A stretch of 64,000 nucleotides of DNA. Source: Crossaster papposus (Eukaryota > Echinodermata > Asteroidea > Velatida > Solasteridae). Below the pieces are notes generated by a model. It searched no databases, had not been told where the DNA came from, and saw only the letters and a program-made list of their open reading frames with translations. Positions 42,682 through 53,374 of the stretch are shown here, piece after piece. The stretch is from the NCBI GenBank assembly GCA_037893245.1, contig JBAIAA010000117.1:2852001-2916000 (forward strand), given 5' to 3'. The position numbers and the translations under genes are program-made. Numbering within the stretch: position 1 is the stretch's first letter; the number at the start of each line of letters is the position of its first letter.

Positions 42682-44913
42682 CTTCAGGATATTGGCAAGT
42701 TGAATTAGACGAGGAAGCAAAGGACAAATCTGCATTTGTTGTGCAAGGCGGTCTTTACTCCTGGGGTGTGATGCCATTTGGCTTATGTAACGCCCCTGCT
42801 ACATTTGAACGCTTGATGGAACGAATCATGGCAGGACTACAGTGGTAAATCCTGTTGTTATACATTGACGACATTCTGTGTTTTGGTAGAACTGTGCATG
42901 AGGCACTAGAACGTCTGGAGACAGTTTTCAAAAGACTGCGAGTGGCGAATCTGAAGCTGAAACCAAGGAAATGCCACCTCCTCAAGCAAAGTGTGCATTA
43001 TTTAGGACATGTTGTTTCAGCGGAGGGAATTACAACAGACCCCGACAAAATTGAAGCTGTAGAGAATTGGAAATGCCCTCAGACAGTGACCGAGATAAGA
43101 AGTTTTCTTGGATTGGCGTCATACTACCGTCGCTTTATCAAGGGATTTTCGGACATAGCACGACCACTTAACAGACTTACAGAAAAGAATAAACCGTTCT
43201 TGTGGACAGAAGAATGTGACCAAGCTTTTGCAGTGTTAAAGGAGAAGTTGGTATCGGCACCTATTCTGTCTTATCCACTACCAGCATGTGATTTCATACT
43301 TGACACAGATGCCAGTGGCTACGCACTTGGAGCGGTACTTTCACAGAGTCAAGATGGGCTGGAGAAAGTAATCGCATATTCCAGTAGAAGTTTAACCAAA
43401 CCAGAGAAGAATTACTGTGTGACGAGAAGAGAATTGCTAGCAGTGGTTTTTGCTCTTAAGCATTTCAAACCATACGTGTATGGCAGGGCAATAACAATAA
43501 GGACAGATCATGGAGCACTTCGCTGGTTGACGAATTTCAAGGATCCGGAGGGACAATTAGCTCGATGGCTGGAGACAATTAGCCAACACAATATCACGAT
43601 AATACATCGACCAGGGAGACAACACGGAAATGCTGATGGACTCTCGAGGAAATGTCAGCAATGTGGCCGAGAAGAACCAGTGGGAAAGCGAACTACTCAT
43701 GATGGAGATGAGGTAGCAGAGTCAGTAACTGGAACACTTCAGCCGAACAGCACAACCGGACTTGAGGCTGAAAAAGATGAGAAAACAAACGTCAGTATCA
43801 AAGGAAACAAGGAAGACAACAGCAATGGAGGAGGAAATTCATTGTCATGTAAGAGTCATTTCTATAGATCCAGAGATCACGAGAAAGGATATTCGTCTGG
43901 CTCAAGTTGCAGACCCAACGTTGGGAAAATTGTTAAATATGGTGGACAATAAAGAAGCACGGCCAGAATGGAAGGAGCTATCGGAAATGTCTTCAGAGTT
44001 CAAGATTTATTGGTCTCAGTGGAACCAACTTGAAGTAAAGGATGGCATTCTTTGCAGGAGATGGGAATCGGACAATGGGAAACAAGTGGACTACAAAGTT
44101 ATTCTCCCTAGGAAATTCAGACGAATGGTGTTACAATAACTCCATGGATCAAGGACAGCTGGACACCTTGGGATTAGAAAAACTAAAGAAAAAGTGCAGG
44201 ATCGGTACTATTGGGTTGGATTGAGTCAGGATGTAAGGTCATTCATTAGGAAATGCTGCTTGTGCACCCGACGGAAATCACATAGACAAAAGAAAGCCCC
44301 ACTGCAACAGTACCCTGTTGGAGCACCCATGGAGAGGATAGCTATGGACATACTTGGACCACTGCCAGAATCAGACAGATGAAATAGATATATTTTGGTA
44401 GTTGGGGATTACTTTACTAAATGGGTAGAGGCATATCCCCTACCGAATCAGACAGCAGAGGTTATTGCTAGCTAGGACATTAGTGGAGCAGTTCATTTGT
44501 CGGTTTGGTGTACCGAGAGAAGTGCACAGCGACCAAGGGCGTAACTTTGAATCTAGAGTAGTAGCTGAAGTTTGTAGTTTATTAGGGATTCAGAAGACTA
44601 GGACTACTCCGTATAATCCAAAATCTGATGGTTTTGTGGAGAGATTCAATAGGACTTTGATGAATATTGTAGCTACCATAGTAGATCCAGTCAGAAATCA
44701 GAAGGATTGGGATGAGCAAGTACCCTATGCCATGTTTGCTTATAGGAGTGCCATACAGAGAGTAAGGAGGAGAGAGAAGAGCGCACAGAGCAAGAAACAC
44801 CTGCAGAGCAGCCCGCAGGTGATGATGAGGCAGAAATTGAAGGAGATGAGACAGAAATTAAAGGAGCTGAGGAAGAGAAGGAGATTACTGCGGCAGACGC
44901 AGCCCTCTCTCAC
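42682..44913 (+). pseudogene. pol: Element A RT, RNase H and integrase, broken
   Basis: It resumes within RT (SGYWQVELDEEAKDKSAFVV, MPFGLCNAPATFERLME, then LLYIDDILCFG after an in-frame stop at about 42846). RNase H follows (DTDASGYALGAVLSQ, TDHGALRWL, GNADGLSRKCQQCG) and integrase (CCLCTRRKSHRQKKAPLQQY, AMDILGPLPESD, HSDQGRNFESR, DGFVERFNRTLMN). Lesions: a frameshift near 43790, another near 44140, a stop at about 44380 and a frame break at about 44467. Integrase stops at AYRSAIQ and jumps to an acidic tail (TEQETPAEQPAGDDEAEIEG) ending at about 44920, so the integrase C terminus is deleted. Normal Gypsy domain order. Confidence 0.85.
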
Positions 44914-44916
44914 CGC

Positions 44917-45265
44917 TGTTAATGCCGCGACAAACGGTTGTGCGCGTGCGTGTATTCTAAGCGCATGGAGCACGCCCTCTGTTGCCCAAATGAGGCCAGG
45001 GGCAGTGCTGCATAAACAATAATTTGCTTGTTGATTCGGCCAATGAAAACGGTTGTTATAAATATACTAATGAATATTTAAATAAATCTTACATATATTT
45101 AAATAGATTATACTCCTTATAACCAGTACACACCAGTTTCAACGGTGTACGCGTTTGTTTCGAGAATAAAACGGCTCCCGGAAGCAGTTCAAGCATGCAC
45201 GTGTTTCACGTCGTGTGGCTCGTCGGTTATGCTGAATTTAGGGATAGTTCTAGGTCCAAAAAACA
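44917..45265 (+). promoter_or_regulatory. LTR-like promoter block
   Basis: Starts TGTTAATGCC and ends CCAAAAAACA, with a CCAAT box (45040), a TATA box TTATAAATA (45056) and an AATAAA signal (45165) in the order seen in LTRs. The stop codon of the acidic pol tail overlaps its TGTTAA start. No target duplication and no second copy was found, and it does not match the LTR of element A, so it may be an unrelated solo LTR or an ordinary promoter. Confidence 0.3.
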
Positions 45266-45843
45266 TCAGTTAGTAAGTTAATCCATGACAAAATGAAGTG
45301 CCAGTATGATGAGAAACCCATGGAGACAGATTAACATGAAAGGTGAGTGGGCAAACCCCCTACGTAGCTTGGAGTTCTTTTTTTAATACACGTCTTCATT
45401 GCTGATGAAAAATTACTCTGCGTCTGTTTTGTACACGTTTCAATACAAACACATGACTTGACCGTCATGCATGCACTTGCTTTGTTCTGCCCGCATGGTG
45501 GTGGGTTTGTTTAGGTCAGGATTTTCCACTGTTTTAAGAACCACATGACCGACCATGATGACATGTTCTATTTTGATGCCAATGCTATTTCAGTAAATAC
45601 ATTATTATGTTTGTGATTATTGAAATTAACGGGATCAATAATTCTAGGCCTAAAAATATTCAACAAGCAATAGGCACCCCAAAAAAAATTAAGGAAAAAT
45701 GCGAGCAAGATATTTCTTGAAATCCCCTTTGTGAGTGGCTGTTGGCTATTTTTATGTTTATAAATTTCACTGATCACACTGATTCTTAACAAAATTAAGT
45801 CACGCTTTAAATTGTACATGTATACATACGTGTACTTTATAAA
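45266..45843. other. Gap without recognised gene
   Basis: Between the LTR-like block and the 3' end of the N-RAG-TP-like gene; TGGGCAAACCCC at about 45347 is mirrored by GGGGTTTGCCCA at about 51112. This is the only hint of paired ends around that gene. No coding exon seen. Confidence 0.4.
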
Positions 45844-48800
45844 TTATGATTCAGATTTCCGTTTGCGGGGCTTTCGCTGAGGACATGCACTTGATATGGA
45901 GGGATTGACAGTGAGCAGATGTTCTTGCATCACGCACATCAGTTTGAAGAGGTCAGGGTCTTGCTTGCTGGTGTTCTGGGCTCCATCAAAGCGCCTGTTC
46001 AGGGTGTTGAACACTGCATGCATGCACTCGCCGCCCTGTTCCCCCAGGAGCCCTAGTCCGTGCCGTGTTCTTCGGACGAATGACAGAACGTGGACTTCAA
46101 GGATGTGCATCTTTGGAGGGAAGCTTTTACCGGGAAAATTGGTTCGGTAAAATTCCATGAAACGAGTGATGTCGTCATCTAGAAGAAAAATTGTGACTTT
46201 TTTTGTTATCAATCAATCGAACACACATGACCAGGTAAGTGTTTTTTATCAAGATTGTTACATTATAATTTGTTTCGTTTGTTGTTAAATTTGAAGTTTT
46301 AATAAACAAACAAATAAGGTGATGATATCACAGTTTCCCAATAATGATTAGAGTACTTCTTTTTGGTTAAACTGCTGAGCATAACCAGCAAATCTTGTTA
46401 CGGTCATGTCTACGTGAAGATAAAATTCATAATCATATTCTACAAGGCAAGCCTAAAATCCTACATCACTCACCAAGTTTTGCAATGTCTGTGTCATTGA
46501 GGGAATCTGCTGTGTTGTAAACATTGTGGCACTTGGCAAAAAGTGTAAAAAGCATTGAGTATTTTTTGCAGATGCTTTTTTCATTTTCCACTTTTTCTGG
46601 GGCAAGGCGTGATGTCTCTTCCACAATGCTGTCTGTGACTTTGTGGATATTTATCTCCTGCATACATGCAAGTGAAACAAAATGTAACGAAAATGTGAAA
46701 CTATAAAGTTAACTTTCTGCATAATCATGTAATGTTAGTTACAACTCTATTGTTGCTTATTTGTTAAATTCCTGTAATGTTAAAGATTTTTATAAAGTAC
46801 ATACATTACTCACTTTCAAACACTTAGGTACATGATTCCCTATAAAGGTATTGCTGTAATAAGCTTGTCGTCGCACTTTTATGTCCTGGAGGCACTTGTC
46901 AAGGTTTTGCAGCAGTGGGTTGTGATGGTCGGGGAGCTTCTTCACTACAGTGCTTCGAATTGCCTCCTGTTAAAGGTAAATTTCAGGAGGATGTTGATTT
47001 CATTTCTTTTCATATAAATAATTTTGAAAGATATGCAACATTTTTTACCTGGTGTATTTTTCAATTGAAAGATAATTTCACTAACCTGCTTTTCAAGTTG
47101 TTTTCCCAGTGCATTTATTTCTAAATGGACACTGGAAACCACATCATCAACGTTGATGTTGTCATTGAGAAGTGCCACAAGTGCCAGTTGTTCCTGCAGT
47201 TCTCTCATTTCACTTGTTATTTCTTTGACACGCTCTTCAGCCAAATGCACCTCGGCAAGTTTCGCAACATAAACAGGGAAGGGACCATTTACAATACCAC
47301 TGGCACCCTGTGGAGAAATCGCAAGAGATGCTGCAATTTCCTCACCAAGATGTTTGCACTCCTCTTCCATCAAGGTGTAAAACTTGAACCACAATCCAAG
47401 ACTGATGTGGAGGGGAAGAGGACAAACCTAATAACAAGAAACCACAGAATGGTAATATATTAATTTATTGTGAATACATTAACAAGTGTTAATTATTATT
47501 AATGTTATATTTGCTTATAAATGATTGCAAAAATTAGAGATGACTTACGCAATCAATTGGTATTTCGAAGAATGCCCCGTTAATTACATTATTGAAGGTT
47601 TTGGCTTTGGTCAGCACTCCCCCAGCTGCAAGAAACCGTTGGTGGTCATGGTTGAGTGTCTCAGTTGTCCTGGTGTCACAAGGAGGACGCTGCGCCTTTG
47701 GCAATATCATGTCTTTTTTGTAGATGGTGCACCAAAGACATGAATGGCGACCTGCCAAAATATTATTCAGAACTTGTTTAAAATAACCGTTACATTTAAA
47801 CCTGATCTTGAGATGAAATGTGAGCCACTAAAACAAAGCACACGTATATTTAGTTTCCAGGATGAAACTAAGCTTAGATGAAACATACTACTTGGTCCAG
47901 AGAGGCCATACATCCTGCAGAGGAATTCGTAATCTCCAAACATAAAGAGGACAATCTTTTTTTCCTAAAGAGTAATCATAAAAGAAGGATTAATTCATTC
48001 ACAATGATATTGGCCCTATTTTCAAGTTATAAGAATACAAAGTTAAAAACATAAACACTAATAATAAAAAAAATAGAAAATCAAGAAGCATGTTTTGAAA
48101 TATGTTTTCTTGTACTACCTCCATGTAGTTGTAGACAGAGTTTCCACCTGTGTCTTGTAGCGGTTAATTCCGATGTGCAAATTTGCAGCAGAGTCATTTG
48201 CTGCAAATACACAAATTACGCTGGTGTTGCGTCTGGAGTTTGGATTGTCGACATTTGCCACTTGGAGCATCAACTTAAAAGAGCCACCACCCTTGTCACC
48301 ACCAAGCTTAATCCAAATTTGACCCTGCGGTTGTCCGTTTCTCCATTTCAGTTTGTCACACCTTGATGATATGCATAACGGGTACATATAATGTTTAACA
48401 GTTGTACTATACAGGAAACGAGTGTATGAACAAATTAGTTTCATTTATCATTATTTACCTTTCATATTCATCCAGGAGGTCAAGAGTGTACTTTGTCAGG
48501 TCAGTGATGAAGACGCATGGAGCTGGTTTGGTGACGAGGGCGTCCTTCTCATTAAATAGAAATGGCATAATTTCTCCTTCAACTGTCTCCTTTCGAACAC
48601 ATGCTTTGCCAAGGGCCCTGCTGGCTTGCTCATTTGCCATGACGACATTATATTTGCGTAACCACCTAAACAAGAATGTACATTTTTTTAAATGTGTTAT
48701 ACATTATCTTTATTGAGCACGTTATTAGACAGTCCTGTAATTGGCGACTTGATCGATGTTGGATTTGGTTAATAAATAAATACAACTATTTACATCGTCA

Positions 48801-51206
48801 CATAAAACTTTGTCTTACAATTTCAGCTCCCGAAGTGCAGCCCATGGACATGCCCAAGTCGGACTTTAGGGCAAGTTCTTCCAGTGGTGGGACAGTTGAC
48901 TTAAGCTGCATGTTGCGCAACAGGCTTTGCAGCTCCCCTCTTGGCGTACTCTTCAGATGATGCTGCAACTGACACTTTGGCTGCCCACCACTTACATGCG
49001 AGAGCTGCCTCTTGACTAGAGTGCTTCGGCGTTGCAAGGTCCGTTGACTTACTTCACAACTTGTTTTTTTGGGATGGGTAATTTGGTGGATGCGGAGAGC
49101 CTAATAATTAAATTTATGATACATGTTACTTGCTAGTAGATTTAAAGCTTTGCATATAGTACAGAATACGGAGTTTGTGGGTGACAACCCACAAAATAAT
49201 GTAAAAATTATAATGTAAAAATAATGTCTTCCAGGAAGGAATGGAAATTCTTAGAAAAAAACCCAGGGCATGATTGTCATTTTCAAACTAGTTTTTATCG
49301 AAAAACAATTTTGATGTCATTTTCTTAACTTAAATTTTGTTTTCCATAACAACAGCTTTACTCCCCGTTTAACTTTATTTTTCATGTACATCTACATTTA
49401 ATATTTTTTATTTTTTTCATTTCTAAACCTTACCTCACCGCCAGTAGAAAGCCGTACTTGTGTCGTTCTACTATTTTTCATCTCTGCTTTGATCAACTTG
49501 GATGTCATTTGCTGCCCAACTTTGCCAAGGGGAGAGACATTTCTTGACAAAATGTTTCGGAATATTTCCTCATCAATCTGTTGTGAGGATTGTGGGTTAG
49601 TGCAATCATGTGTAGATGTGCTTTTCAACAGGCTGCTTCTTTTGCAAGTTTTACACACTACCTTTGCATCCTGTAGAATATTTATGAAGTATTCCTTCAC
49701 TGGGGAGATTTTTTTCAGACTGATGTGTATGTGGCAAGTAGGACAGAGCACGGTAGAAGCAGAAGCTTTACTGAAAAGGGTGTGTAAACACTCTAAACAA
49801 AAGCTGTGCTGGCAGGGAGTCTCAACAGTTCATTATTTTATTGCAAATTTCACAGCGGTAGTGGCGCTCATCACAAAAGAAGCCATCACGAACAAATTCA
49901 GTAGTTGTGCCCATCATTTGTTTGAACCGCTCCTCCACCTCCAATCGTGTAGTTTCTTCATTTTGTGCAAGACGATGCATCCTGTCATATTTCTGTTTGA
50001 CTCCTGGGCTACCACCTTTGTTGTTTTTAACCCCTTGGCATACCACACATGTGCCTTCCTCTGGGTGGGGAGGCCAGTCATTGGGAAGGGTATGGGTTTT
50101 GGCCAAGTATAGATTTGAATAGCAGAGATGGCAAATATGTTGGGGATGGCGGTGTTCTTCATCAGCTGAAATATCGATGTGGTATTTTTCTTTAATTTTG
50201 TCCTTGTAGACGGCACATCTTTTCACTGGCTTGGCTTTATGTTTGTGTTTTTGGACATTGCTCCCGCACACCCTACATAACCTTTTAAGATTATGTATGT
50301 GCTCGTCGCTCATTTTGACCTTGGCTCGATCTACATGTTGAAAAAAGGTGGAAGTGAATGTTCATCGATTCTAAATTTGTATTCGTGTATGATCTTGATG
50401 GTGGGTCTTTGTAAGTTATGACAATAAAACAGGATCGATGTAATTTGGTTGAAATAAAATAATAATAACAATATCTATATATATTTCATTCCTGTTTACA
50501 TATGAAATGTTCTCCACATTATTATAAATGGGCATGTAAGCAAAAATAAGAAGGGCCTATGTTGAACTATGCCATGTTTATATTTCAAAATGCCTGTGGT
50601 ATTTTGTGTAGGCCCCTCCTATAGTTTATTTCTTCAAAACCAAATTAGATTTATTTTGGAATTGTTTTTAGAAAATCAAGAAATCAGAATTGAATAAATC
50701 ACAAAATCATAAGTGAAGTGTTGTTTTAAATTTACGAAATAAAGAGATAACTGCTTTTAAAATTATAACATTTCTGTATAAAATTGTAACATTTCTGTAC
50801 AAAGACTAAATAGTTCTGAAGAATGAATAAATCAGGTAAACGTAAGTGAAGTAATGTGTTGTATTAAATTTAGTTTTGTTGTCCAATAAAGAATAGATAC
50901 GATCATAAACAACGTCAAAACGATCCGTTAAAAAACCCTGTCATGCGATGTACTAGCGTGTTACCGCACACACGGGCCTGGCCGCCGCGCCGGTGCCCGC
51001 ATCAAACGTACACTCGTAAACGCGCACAAAGTATAGGTAATTCCCCCAATTTGTTGCCGACGAGGGACTTTGAGACGGGGAATCCCTAATGTTTTCCACA
51101 ATTCAAAGGGGTTTGCCCATCCTAAAAATTAATAGATGGTAGATGAAAGCTCATTCATTAATATGGTATACTGTCTAATGTATCGGGGGAACTTACCTTG
51201 ATCCAT
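45844..51206 (-). CDS. N-RAG-TP-like transposase gene, 11 exons, frameshifted
   Basis: Exons on the minus strand: 51206-51197 (10 coding nt, ATG GAT CAA G), 50330-49434, 49100-48819, 48665-48459, 48361-48119, 47964-47892, 47751-47549, 47427-47086, 46966-46814, 46657-46474 and 46178-45844; GT-AG throughout, about 970 residues. The N-terminal part resembles RAG1's N-terminal region: LKRLCRVCG, then HPQHICHLCYSNLYLAK and CVVCQG, and a RING-type finger (RCEICNKI...CQHSFCLECL...LCPTCH). The remainder is transposase-like: QIWIKLGGDKGGGSFKL, DNPNSRRNTSV, FGDYEFLCRMYGLSG, RHSCLWC, FPPKMHILEVH and GLLGEQGGECMHAVFN; D in GGDKGG, D in FGDYE and E in GEQGGE are candidate catalytic acids. This layout matches my memory of the N-RAG-TP transposon described from Aplysia. 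Lesions: a one-base shift at about 49813 between the RING cysteines, and phases that disagree at the exon 3/4 junction. Ubiquitin-ligase activity of the RING is possible but unproven. Confidence 0.72.
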
Positions 51207-51323
51207 AAATTAAGCACAAAAATCGCCGCATTTTCCGGATTACGCGCAACGTCAAGGCAAATTTGGTCAATGTTTTCACCAAATTTTCCGCGACTGGCTG
51301 CGCTTGAGAACAAAAGTTATGAG

Positions 51324-51360
51324 CTATTTATAATATTAAGGTATTCCTAGCTGTTATTGG
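51324..51360 (-). promoter_or_regulatory. CCAAT and TATA boxes of the N-RAG-TP-like gene
   Basis: On the minus strand CCAAT (51360-51356) is followed by TTATAAATAG (51333-51324), about 120 bp upstream of the start codon at 51206. Spacing suits a TSS near 51295. On the other side a GGCGCATGCGTA site (NRF1-like, about 51488) precedes the plus-strand ORF at 51548. Confidence 0.5.
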
Positions 51361-51547
51361 TCAGTAAATTTTTGCCTAGGTCATGAATATTCATTGAATT
51401 TCAGGTTTTTCTTGAACGTCCCACAGCATCTAAACTACTAGGGTCATACCTCATGCATATTCATTTTAGGTTGACCTCGCGACCAATCCGGCGCATGCGT
51501 ACAACCGTGTGTCGCGTCAAGGCTATTTTCAACAGCGGTGCTCTCTA

Positions 51548-51817
51548 ATGGCGTCAGATGTGGAGAGAGAGCTCGAGAGATTAGGGAGCGAGGTAGAGAC
51601 ACCTCCGTCTACTTTTGGAAAACCAAAGGCGAGCATGAAGCTGAAGAAAATGATGGAAGAAAGGGAAAAAGATACATACTGTAGTAGCACCGATAGTAGC
51701 AGTGAAGAGAGCAGCAGCGGTGATAGTAGCGACGATGAGAGCGACAGCAACAATGAGAGCGACAGCGACAGCAACAGCGAGAGCGACAGCGACAGCAATA
51801 GGAAGGAATGTAAATGA
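51548..51817 (+). CDS. Small acidic Ser/Asp-rich ORF, unknown
   Basis: ATG at 51548 in a good context opens 89 codons: MASDVERELERLGSEVETPP, a basic helix KASMKLKKMMEERE, then a run of Ser, Asp, Glu and Asn (SDSNSESDSDS type). I recognise no family. It is divergent from the N-RAG-TP-like gene with its start about 340 bp away, so it could share that promoter region. Alternatively it is a residue of the 3' end of element A. Codon repetition (AGCGACAGC) suggests simple-sequence expansion. Confidence 0.35.
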   Translation: MASDVERELERLGSEVETPPSTFGKPKASMKLKKMMEEREKDTYCSSTDSSSEESSSGDSSDDESDSNNESDSDSNSESDSDSNRKECK

Positions 51818-52537
51818 AGAAATTTTCTCTTTAAGGATCTGGCACGAGGAGTGATCAAAATCACAGAAAAACACACCACCACAATCTTCGGTCGGAATGG
51901 ACGAGTAACAAAACAAGATGTTACCAAGAGAACTTATGACATAAAAGGCCAAGATGGAAGAGTAGCGAACTGTAGAAACAGAATAACATCAATGAAAGTA
52001 CAGTTAAATTGTTTGATAAATTGTTGAGAATGTGTACAAATGGTGTTTATATTTCAAATTTGAGATGACTAAGAATTGTTTGATTGAAGAAACATAATAT
52101 AAAACGTAGTTATGATTGAGGCCAACATTGTACTTGCAGTTGCAGTGCATTTTTTTTTTAGTTTTACATTAATTATAATTCTTAAACTTAAAAGTGATAT
52201 TGGTTAACTTGATGATAAGAGTATCTCATGTTGTGTAAACAAATAATAATATATATATAATAATTACTGACCAGTTTTGATGGATTTTAATGTACATAAT
52301 GATTAGTCAAAATGTTTGTGTCCAAATTCTATATAGATAAAAATTGTAATTTGTGTAAAATTCCCAATTGCTAGGATGAGGTCTGACGATGAGATGTAGT
52401 ACTAGTAGTACAACGAAGTGTTTAAACATGGTAAAATATTTGTCAAGTTACTTGGACAATCTTACTCCATACTTTTTCACAAGTTTAAATAATATGTTTA
52501 CTTATTATAATTTAAACCTGCTGAGGACAGCAAAGGC
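51818..52537. other. AT-rich stretch, no gene supported
   Basis: Probably the 3' untranslated part of element A, because it leads into a polypurine tract and LTR. A 64-codon open stretch (about 51837-52027, GVIKITEKHTTTIFGRNGRV) follows a possible splice acceptor, but its phase does not fit the preceding ORF. Confidence 0.4.
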
Positions 52538-52551
52538 TTAGGGGAGGGCTG
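52538..52551 (+). promoter_or_regulatory. Polypurine tract of element A
   Basis: TTAGGGGAGGGCTG immediately precedes the LTR start TGTGAC, the position of the plus-strand primer in LTR elements. It identifies the LTR at 52552 as a 3' LTR. Confidence 0.55.
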
Positions 52552-53114
52552 TGTGACAAAAATGCCCCCTTGTCATTTTCTTAAAACTCACCTTATATGT
52601 CTGGACAAGCATACTTTAGATTCCATCCATTTTTGTATCACTCTGATGACATATTTTATCGCTAGAGTAGTGTGGCGGAATGCGACGTCGGCGGGGAGGC
52701 CTTCCGGGACAGATCTTATTGATCCCAGGACTCCAACCAACGCCTATTATCCCACAAAACTATTTATAACCTTACGAGGGGATGAGCGGCTATCCAGACG
52801 CAAGGGGGACAATTACGAACGGCGGCTTTAGCCTAGGGGCAGTTCGTTTGGTGGAAATATACCACCGTTCTGTGATTGAGAGGGTAACTTGAATGTAATA
52901 TAATCAGAGCACTAATTAATTGGTCCTAATAGTCCTCACACACTGCAAATAAACCTCGGTGACAACAGATTTCAAGGACGAGTATGATTGGTCTTATTCT
53001 TCTTCGATCACAGCCTTAATTATATTATAAGCAATCAATATATTTATACAATGATAATCCTCGCTTGTTACAACAAGGGGTCAACTGCACCTCTTATAAT
53101 AAACTTAGCTAGAA

Positions 53115-53310
53115 GTAGTCCTCACTGTGGTCAACTGCACCACTATAAATAACTTGGCTCCAAGTAGTCCTCACTGTGGTCATCTGCACCACTATAAATA
53201 ACTTGGCTCCAAATAGTCCTCACTGTGGTCAACTGCACCACTATAAATAACTTGGCTCCAAGTAGTCCTCACTGTGGTCAACTGCACCACTATAAATATA
53301 ATAACTAATA
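53115..53310. repeat. 49-bp minisatellite
   Basis: Four copies with exact 49-bp spacing of CTCACTGTGGTCAACTGCAC (53121, 53170, 53219, 53268), with CACTATAAATAACTTGGCTCC following in each, and a degenerate copy before. Each unit contains a TATAAAT word. It lies inside the solo LTR. Confidence 0.9.
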
Positions 53311-53359
53311 ACAATATAAATCCTCACAGGTCTTTACTAGCAAATAAAGTAACACTTAA

Positions 53360-53374
53360 GGGGGGGGGGGGGGG
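53360..53374. repeat. Poly-G tract
   Basis: Fifteen G inside the solo LTR, downstream of the minisatellite. Confidence 0.9.

Noticed and set aside
44582-44973. Minus-strand frames over the element A integrase
   Set aside because: They are the complement of integrase and acidic-tail coding sequence.
51581-51952. Hydrophobic minus-strand frames opposite the Ser/Asp-rich ORF
   Set aside because: They are antisense readings of AGCGAC repeats, giving Ala/Val or Leu/Ser runs that imitate membrane segments.
52557-52670. Independent gene in the MPPCHFLKTHLICLDKH frame
   Set aside because: The same frame occurs at 26898; it is the start of the element A LTR, not a protein gene.
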